Positions 58,752 through 64,000 of a stretch of DNA of 64,000 bases are shown in pieces. Numbering within the stretch: the stretch's first letter is position 1; the number at the start of each line of letters is the position of its first letter. A model generated the notes under the pieces. The model searched no databases, had not been told where the DNA came from, and saw only the letters and a program-made list of their open reading frames with translations. Source of the DNA: RSA9 sp036381195 (GTDB lineage Bacteria > Gemmatimonadota > Gemmatimonadetes > Longimicrobiales > RSA9); assembly GCA_036381195.1 (NCBI GenBank), contig DASVDH010000012.1, positions 15,131-79,130 of the forward strand, given 5' to 3'. The position numbers were made by a program, and so were the translations under genes.

Positions 58752-61127
58752 GTGACGAATCCATCTCTGGCCGCCAGCCACGCGGCCGCGCCGGGTGCGC
58801 CGTCGCGCTGCGCACGCCGGCGGATTCCCCGGCGCGCTCTCTGCGCCCTCTGCACCCTCGCGGTCCTGCTGTCGGCCCGCGGCGCGGCGTCCGCCCAGCA
58901 GGCGGGCGCCGTCACGGGCGTCATCAGGGACGCGGAGACCGGCGAGCCCCTCGCGGACGCCCGCGTCGGCCTGGAGGAGCTGAGCCGCTTCACCTTCACG
59001 GACACCCGCGGCCGCTACCGCATCGGCAGCGTACCGCCGGGCGAGTGGACGCTCGTGGTCGAGCTGCTCGGCCGCACGCCCGTCCGCCGCACGGTGCACG
59101 TGCCCGCCGCCGGCGCCGCCGTTGCGGACGTGCGGCTCGCCGTCAACGCGCTCGGCCTGGCCGAGTTCGTGATCAGCGTGAGTCGCGAGGCGCAGCGCCT
59201 CAGCGAGACCGCGGCCTCCGTCGGCATCGTCTCGGGCGAGGAGCTGCGGGAGACGCGGCCCGCGCACCCGTCCGAGGTGCTGGGCCGCGTGCCGGGCGTG
59301 TGGATCAGCCAGACCGGCGGCGAGGGCCATATGGCCGCGATCCGCCAGCCGCTAACCACCAACCCGGTCTACCTCTACCTCGAGGACGGCATCCCCACGC
59401 GCTCCACGGGGTTCTTCAATCACAACGCGCTCTACGAGGTCAACCTGCCGCAGGCGGATCGCGTCGAGGTGTTGAAGGGGCCGGCCACCGCGCTTTACGG
59501 CAGCGACGCGATCGGCGGCGTCATCAACGTCTCGACGCGCGCGCCCTCGGAGACGGCGCAGGTCTCGTTCTCGCTCGAGGGCGGCTCGCACGGCTGGGCG
59601 CGGCTGCTCGGCTCGCTGTCGGACACGTGGGGCCAGGACGGCCTGCGCCTGGACGTCAACCTCTCGCGCACGGACGGCTGGCGCGACGGCACGGGCTACG
59701 ACCGCCAGAGCGCGACGCTCCGCTGGGACCGGCCCGCGGGCCGGAACGGGAAACTGCGCGTCGTCGCCTCCGCATCCCGCATCGACCAGCAGACCGCCGG
59801 CTCTTCTGTGATCGCGCGTGAGGACTACGAGCGCAACCCCACGGCGAACTACACGCCCATCTCGTTCCGCGAGGTCGGCGCGCTGCGCCTCTCCGCCGCG
59901 TACGAGCGGCTCGGCGAGCGCTCGCTGCTCGCCATCACGCCGTACTTCCGCTGGAACACGATGGACGTCCTGCCGAACTGGACGCTGACCTTCGACCCGG
60001 CGATCTGGGAGACGGAGAACGCGTCCTACGGGCTGCTCGCGCGCTACCGGCGGGACTTCGAGCCGCTGCGCGCGCGCGTCGTCGCCGGCGTGGACGTGGA
60101 CCTGAGCCCGGGCCGCCACTTCGAGCGCGCCATCACGCCGGTGCGCACGGGCCGCGTCTTCGAGTCCTACACGGCCGGCGACCCGATCTACGACTACGAC
60201 GTCACGTTCCGCGGCATCTCGCCCTACCTGCACGTGGAGGCCGCGCCCACGGACCGGTTGCACCTCACCGCAGGCGTCCGCTACGACGACCTGGGCTACC
60301 GCTACCGCAACGACCTGAGCGTCGTGACGACGGGCAACCACCGCCGGCCCGCGGATGCGGACGTGAGCTACCGCCGCATCAGCCCCAAGCTCGGTGCGAC
60401 CTACGCGTTCGGCGAGGGGTTCGGCCTCTTCGCCGCCTGGCAGCACGGTTTCCGGGCTCCGTCCGAGGGTCAGGTCTTCCGCCAGGGCCGCGCCGAGAAC
60501 ACGCTCGGCCTCGAGCCGGTCAAGGTGCAGAACGTCGAGGCCGGGGTGCGCGGCCGCATCGGCGGGCGGTTCGGCTACGAGCTCGCCGTGTATCGCATGA
60601 CCAAGACGGACGACATCCTCTCGCTCACGAACCCGGACGGCAGCACGGAGACGGTCAACGCCGGCGAGACGCTGCACCAGGGGATCGAGGCCGGCTTCGG
60701 CGCGGCGCTCCACCCGGCGCTGCGCGTGGACGTGGCGTACTCCTACGCGAGGCACACCTACGAGCGCTGGCGCCCGCGCGCGGGCGTGGACTTCAGCGGC
60801 AACGAGATGGAGAGCGCGCCGCGCGAGATCGCCAACGTGCGCATCTCCTGGTCGCCCGCGCTGCTGCGCGGCGGCGGCGCGGCGCTCGAGTGGGCGCGCA
60901 TCGGCGAGTACTGGATGGATGCCGAGAACACGCACCGTTACCCCGGCCACGACCTGCTGCACCTGCGCGCCGAGGTGCCCGTGGCCGAGCACTTCACGCT
61001 CTTCGGCCGCGTGACGAACCTGCTCGACGAGCGCTACGCCGAGACCGCGACCTACACCGTGGCGAGAGGCGAAGAGTTCGCGCCGGGGCTGGCGCGGACC
61101 TTCTACGCGGGGATCGAGTACCGTTGA
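58752..61127 (+). CDS. TonB-dependent receptor with N-terminal carboxypeptidase-like domain
   Basis: A 791-residue outer-membrane receptor. After the signal (LCTLAVLLSARGAASAQQAG) comes a carboxypeptidase-regulatory-like domain (about 55-135: VTGVIRDAETGEPLADARVG). The plug (about 140-250) has SVGIVSGEELRETRPAHPSE, VLGRVPGVWISQTGGEGH and VEVLKGPATALYGSDAIGGV, and a 22-strand-type barrel ends FYAGIEYR. It imports a scarce nutrient using TonB energy. The His/Cys-rich protein before it and the CPCC-bearing propeller after it suggest metal or metal-chelate uptake, which is inference. GTG start at 58752 with GGGAGG at about 58740. Confidence 0.9.
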   Translation: MTNPSLAASHAAAPGAPSRCARRRIPRRALCALCTLAVLLSARGAASAQQAGAVTGVIRDAETGEPLADARVGLEELSRFTFTDTRGRYRIGSVPPGEWTLVVELLGRTPVRRTVHVPAAGAAVADVRLAVNALGLAEFVISVSREAQRLSETAASVGIVSGEELRETRPAHPSEVLGRVPGVWISQTGGEGHMAAIRQPLTTNPVYLYLEDGIPTRSTGFFNHNALYEVNLPQADRVEVLKGPATALYGSDAIGGVINVSTRAPSETAQVSFSLEGGSHGWARLLGSLSDTWGQDGLRLDVNLSRTDGWRDGTGYDRQSATLRWDRPAGRNGKLRVVASASRIDQQTAGSSVIAREDYERNPTANYTPISFREVGALRLSAAYERLGERSLLAITPYFRWNTMDVLPNWTLTFDPAIWETENASYGLLARYRRDFEPLRARVVAGVDVDLSPGRHFERAITPVRTGRVFESYTAGDPIYDYDVTFRGISPYLHVEAAPTDRLHLTAGVRYDDLGYRYRNDLSVVTTGNHRRPADADVSYRRISPKLGATYAFGEGFGLFAAWQHGFRAPSEGQVFRQGRAENTLGLEPVKVQNVEAGVRGRIGGRFGYELAVYRMTKTDDILSLTNPDGSTETVNAGETLHQGIEAGFGAALHPALRVDVAYSYARHTYERWRPRAGVDFSGNEMESAPREIANVRISWSPALLRGGGAALEWARIGEYWMDAENTHRYPGHDLLHLRAEVPVAEHFTLFGRVTNLLDERYAETATYTVARGEEFAPGLARTFYAGIEYR

Positions 61128-61143
61128 CGGGAGGGCTGGTACG

Positions 61144-62568
61144 ATGAGGGCTGGCGAGATCGAGACGGCCGCCGGCATCCCGGAGGCCGGCATCACCGAG
61201 CGCGGGGCCGCCGCGGCGGCGGCCGGCTTCCCGCGGCAGGCGCGCACGCGCGGCCACGCGCGGCGGCGCGCCCGTGCCACGGCGGCGATCGTGATCCCGC
61301 TGGTCGCCGCGCTCCCCCTCCTGGCTGCCTGCGCCGGGTCCGGGCCTGGCCTCGGGCCCACGCTCACCCTCGCGGACTCCGGCGCGAGCAACCCCACGGC
61401 GGCGGTGGACCCGCGCACCGGCGCGGCGTACGTCGCGTGGGTCACGGCGCAGGAGGGCGGCGCCGACGTCTATCTCGTGCGGATCGAGGGAGGCGAGGCG
61501 GGTGCGCCGGTGCGCGTGAATGACATCCCCGGCGACGCCGCGCCGCACGAGCAGGCGCCCGCGCAGGTCGCCGTCGCGCCCAACGGCGACGTGCTGGTGC
61601 TCTGGCAGAACAACAGGCCGGTGGCGGGCCGCCGCTTCCCCGCCAGCGACCTGCGCCTCGCCCGCTCGAGCGACGGCGGGCGGACGTTCCAGCCCGCGGT
61701 CACCGTGAACGACGATGCCGGCGGCCTCCCGTCGTCGCACACGTTCCACGACATCGCCGTCGCGCCGGACGGGACGGTCTACGTCTCGTGGATCGACTCG
61801 CGTGAGCGGGACCGCGCGCGCGAGGCGCTCGGCATCGTCGAGGACGCCGCCATGGGGCACGGCGGCCATGGCGGCGGCGCGGCCGTCGCCGGCGGCGACG
61901 CCGACCTGCCCTCGCCGGACGTGCGCGTCGCGCGCTCGACGGACGGCGGCCGGACGTTCGAGCCCGGCGTCATCGTGGCGAGCGACGTCTGCCCCTGCTG
62001 CCGCACGTCGCTCGCCGTCGCGCCGGACGGCGCCGTGCTCGTCGCGTGGCGCCGGGTCTTCGACGGCGACGTGCGCGACATCGTCGTCGCGCGCTCGACG
62101 GATGGGGGGCGCACGTTCTCCGCGCCCGCGCGCGTGCACGACGACGGCTGGGTGATCCCGGGCTGCCCGCACGCCGGCGCCTCGCTCGCCGTGGACTCCG
62201 CCGGACGGGTCCACGTGGCGTGGTATACCGGCCGCCCGGAGCGGCAGGGCCTGTACCACGCCGTCTCCACAGACGGGGGCGCCACGTTCGGCGAGCCGCG
62301 CGCGCTGCTCGCCGGCGGCTGGGTGCCCGTCTCATTCGTGCGGCTGGCGGCCGGGCCGGACGGGGCCGTCTGGGGCGTCTGGGACGACCGCCGCGCGGAG
62401 CAGCGCCGCGTGACGATCGCGCGCACGGGGGATGACGGCGTGGAGGTGCTTGACGATGACGTGCCCGGCAGCGCGCCGGCGGTCGCAGCCGCCGCGGGCA
62501 CCGCCATCGTCGCGTGGCTGGACGGCGGAGCCGTGCGCGCGCGCGTCGCGGCGCCCGCCCGGAGTTGA
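61144..62568 (+). CDS. Asp-box (BNR/sialidase-like) beta-propeller lipoprotein
   Basis: A 474-residue lipoprotein (hydrophobic IPLVAALPLLAACAG, lipobox LAAC near residue 60, after a long polar leader). Four Asp-box repeats punctuate the propeller: SSDGGRTFQPAV, STDGGRTFEPGV, STDGGRTFSAPA and STDGGATFGEPR. Between the second and third is VASDVCPCCRTSLAVAPDGA, a CPCC motif that could bind a metal. A Gly/His-rich loop (MGHGGHGGG) lies near 236. No sialidase active-site Arg triad is obvious, so enzymatic activity is doubtful. It sits 16 bp after the receptor gene and before a TlpA gene. Confidence 0.78.
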   Translation: MRAGEIETAAGIPEAGITERGAAAAAAGFPRQARTRGHARRRARATAAIVIPLVAALPLLAACAGSGPGLGPTLTLADSGASNPTAAVDPRTGAAYVAWVTAQEGGADVYLVRIEGGEAGAPVRVNDIPGDAAPHEQAPAQVAVAPNGDVLVLWQNNRPVAGRRFPASDLRLARSSDGGRTFQPAVTVNDDAGGLPSSHTFHDIAVAPDGTVYVSWIDSRERDRAREALGIVEDAAMGHGGHGGGAAVAGGDADLPSPDVRVARSTDGGRTFEPGVIVASDVCPCCRTSLAVAPDGAVLVAWRRVFDGDVRDIVVARSTDGGRTFSAPARVHDDGWVIPGCPHAGASLAVDSAGRVHVAWYTGRPERQGLYHAVSTDGGATFGEPRALLAGGWVPVSFVRLAAGPDGAVWGVWDDRRAEQRRVTIARTGDDGVEVLDDDVPGSAPAVAAAAGTAIVAWLDGGAVRARVAAPARS

Positions 62569-62635
62569 GGCCGGCCGTGCCGACGTCGTCACCGCCACGG
62601 GAACGGGAGGCCCATCGAACCAGGGATCGTGCCCC

Positions 62636-63178
62636 ATGAACACAAGACGGATTCTCGTGCACGCCGTGCGCGTCGCCCTGTCCGCGGCGCTGCCGGCGCT
62701 CGGCCTCGCCGCGTGCGACGGCGCCGCGGACTACCGCCCCCTCGCCGTCGGCGACCGCGTGCCCGCCTTCGCCGCCCCGGACCTCGCCGGCGACACGGTG
62801 TCACTGGCGTCGCTCGAGGGCGAGGCGGTGCTGCTCAACATCTGGGCGACGTGGTGCCCGCCCTGCCGCGAGGAGATGCCGGAGCTCCAGGCGATCGCCG
62901 ACGAGTACGGCCCGCGCGGCCTGCGCGTCATCGGCGTCAGCATCGACGCGCGCGGCGCAGAGGACGCCATCCGCGCCTTCCTCGAGGACCACGGCATCGG
63001 GTTCACGATCCTGCACGACGCGGACGACCGCGTGACGCGCGCCTTCCGCACGGCCGGCGTGCCGGAAACCTTCCTGATCGACCGCGAGGGACGGCTCGCG
63101 GGGAGGTGGATCGGGAAGCTGAAGCCCGGTGCGCCGGAGGTGAGGGAGCGGGTCGAGCAGGTGCTGGGTGAGGGGTGA
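62636..63178 (+). CDS. TlpA/ResA-family thiol-disulfide oxidoreductase lipoprotein
   Basis: A 180-residue thioredoxin-fold protein. The signal (LSAALPALGLAACDG) has lipobox LAAC (about residue 23). The redox site WCPPC (about 77-81) lies in LLNIWATWCPPCREEMPELQ. GVPETFLIDREGRLAGRWIG holds the cis-proline. It reduces disulfides in the periplasm, with electrons from a CcdA-type protein such as that at 33756. In this cluster it may reduce cysteines of the CPCC propeller or the CTCMGAC protein, or deliver copper; this is inference. Start at ATG 62636. Confidence 0.85.
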   Translation: MNTRRILVHAVRVALSAALPALGLAACDGAADYRPLAVGDRVPAFAAPDLAGDTVSLASLEGEAVLLNIWATWCPPCREEMPELQAIADEYGPRGLRVIGVSIDARGAEDAIRAFLEDHGIGFTILHDADDRVTRAFRTAGVPETFLIDREGRLAGRWIGKLKPGAPEVRERVEQVLGEG

Positions 63179-63358
63179 ACCGCCCCCGGCGCCGGCCGCC
63201 CCTCTCCCGGCTCGCCCCCTCTCTCCGCGTCCCCCGGCCGCTCTCCCCCGCCTCCACCCCCGCCCCCGCCCTCGCCCTCGCCCCGGCCCTGGCCCCCCAC
63301 CACCTCCCTGGCTATCTTCGGGAGGGTCCGGAATCACCACAACGCAAGAAAGCCACCC
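63179..63358. other. Pyrimidine-rich intergenic region (180 bp)
   Basis: A strongly C-biased strand, with CGCCCCCGCCCTCGCCCTCG-type hexamer runs near 63258-63290. It ends with GCTATCTTCGGGAGGG; TATCTT (63313-63318) could be the -10 of the acyl-CoA dehydrogenase gene, with only a poor -35. Confidence 0.45.
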
Positions 63359-64000
63359 ATGCCGCGATTCGAAGGGATAGACTACTACGACGTCGACTCG
63401 CTCCTCTCCGAGGAGGAGCGCATGGTCCGCGACACCGTGCGCGGGTGGGTCGATGACAACCTGTTGCCCATCATCGAGGAAGCCTACATCGAGCGGCGCT
63501 TCCCCAAAGAGCTGATCCCGCAGATGGCCGAGCTGGGCATGCTCGGCGCGAATCTGCCCGAGGAATACGGCTGTGCGGGGCTCAACAACGTCGCGTACGG
63601 GCTCATCATGCAGGAGCTGGAGCGCGGCGACTCCGGCATCCGTTCCTTTGCGTCCGTCCAGGGCGCGCTCTGCATGTACCCGATCTACGCGTTCGGCAGC
63701 GAGGAGCAGAAGCGCAAGTGGCTGCCGCCCATGGCGCGAGGCGAGGTGATCGGGTGCTTCGGGCTGACGGAGCCGGACTACGGCTCGAACCCGGCCGGCA
63801 TGATCACGACCGCGCGGAAGGACGGGAACGGCTGGGTGCTGAACGGCGCGAAGATGTGGATCACCAACGGCTCGATGGCGGACATCGCGATCATCTGGGC
63901 CAAGACCGGGGAGCTGGACGACCCGAAGTCGATCCGCGGCTTCATCGTGCCGACGGACACGCCCGGCTTCAGCGCGCGGGACCAGAAGGGCAAGCTCTCG
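63359..64000 (+). CDS. Acyl-CoA dehydrogenase, glutaryl-CoA dehydrogenase-like (5' part; runs off right edge)
   Basis: 214 codons are visible. The N-terminal helical domain (LLSEEERMVRDTVRGWVDDN) is followed by LGMLGANLPEEYGCAGLNNV, LIMQELERGDSGIRSFASVQ and VIGCFGLTEPDYGSNPAGMI, the flavin-contact motif. WVLNGAKMWITNGSMADIAI and WAKTGELDDPKSIRGFIVPT follow. The SFASVQ and ADIAIIWAK blocks are typical of glutaryl-CoA dehydrogenase (lysine/tryptophan catabolism), where Arg and Glu sites lie beyond the window. It should transfer electrons to ETF. The catalytic Glu is not visible. The preceding 180 bp gap is pyrimidine-rich with a TATCTT. Confidence 0.87.
   Translation, partial: MPRFEGIDYYDVDSLLSEEERMVRDTVRGWVDDNLLPIIEEAYIERRFPKELIPQMAELGMLGANLPEEYGCAGLNNVAYGLIMQELERGDSGIRSFASVQGALCMYPIYAFGSEEQKRKWLPPMARGEVIGCFGLTEPDYGSNPAGMITTARKDGNGWVLNGAKMWITNGSMADIAIIWAKTGELDDPKSIRGFIVPTDTPGFSARDQKGKLS

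Noticed and set aside
1..64000. CRISPR arrays, tRNA, rRNA and insertion sequences
   Set aside because: No regularly spaced identical repeats with unique spacers, no cloverleaf with anticodon arms and no transposase motif were found by eye. A tRNA/rRNA covariance search would be decisive.

Overview
The window is very GC-rich, densely coded DNA from a Gram-negative (diderm) chromosome. There are many lipoproteins, outer-membrane barrels, a TonB-dependent receptor and a phosphate-selective porin. Operons are packed with ATGA/GTGA stop-start overlaps and GTG starts are frequent. Several promoters share a TTGAC/TTGCC -35 box, a 17-18 bp spacer and a (T/C)ATC(T/G)T -10 box. A Gemmatimonadota-like organism fits best, but this is inferred from gene style, not from a marker gene. 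I found no rRNA, tRNA, CRISPR array or intact insertion sequence.

Layout. (1) 1-341: 5' part of an ECF sigma factor, reading off the left edge. (2) 1078-9659: overlapping sugar/glycan operon with two extended SDR sugar epimerases, a zinc-type dehydrogenase, a Gfo/Idh/MocA oxidoreductase, three tandem CgeB-like glycosyltransferases and a class I methyltransferase. A glycoside hydrolase converges on it (9650-10534); its TIM barrel reads as circularly permuted. (3) 10.5-15 kb: envelope genes (barrel protein, OmpA-type lipoprotein, orphan LolD-like ATPase, TonB) separated by repeat-bearing gaps. (4) 15.2-16.6 kb: decayed RHS locus with an orphan Imm11-type immunity gene. (5) 16.7-24.2 kb, minus strand: aminotransferase, a Lon-family protein with an intact Ser-Lys dyad but eroded AAA+ residues, two amidohydrolases, DUF1499 and SIMPL proteins. 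(6) 24.3-31.2 kb: DUF296 protein, sugar nucleotidyltransferase, M20 peptidase, LeuA-like synthase, DUF885 protein, quinone oxidoreductase. (7) 31.2-35.2 kb: PhoB/PhoR, where the PhoR tail is a 21-bp minisatellite that has slipped frame; then CcdA and small genes. (8) 35.2-41.9 kb: repeat-rich gap with a covarying palindrome pair, a zinc-ribbon membrane protein, a cbb3-type oxidase operon (ccoS-N-O-P) and a DUF2911 protein. (9) 42-47.6 kb: Big-domain metzincin lipoprotein, barrel protein, DUF898 and M48 proteins. (10) 47.7-53.5 kb: complete phosphate island (porin, pstSCAB, phoU) behind a candidate Pho box. (11) 53.6-58 kb: SDR, enoyl-CoA hydratase, two lipoproteins, isocitrate dehydrogenase-like enzyme, small membrane protein. 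(12) 58.1-63.2 kb: His/Cys-rich secreted protein, TonB receptor, Asp-box propeller lipoprotein and TlpA thioredoxin, which look like a metal uptake or handling module. (13) 63359-end: 5' part of a glutaryl-CoA-dehydrogenase-like gene.

Links between regions. PhoB/PhoR should control the distant porin-pst-phoU island. CcdA and TlpA supply periplasmic thiol chemistry usable for cytochrome c maturation. The glycan cluster is the best candidate for a poorly described pathway; the permuted hydrolase and the degenerate Lon are the most unusual single proteins.
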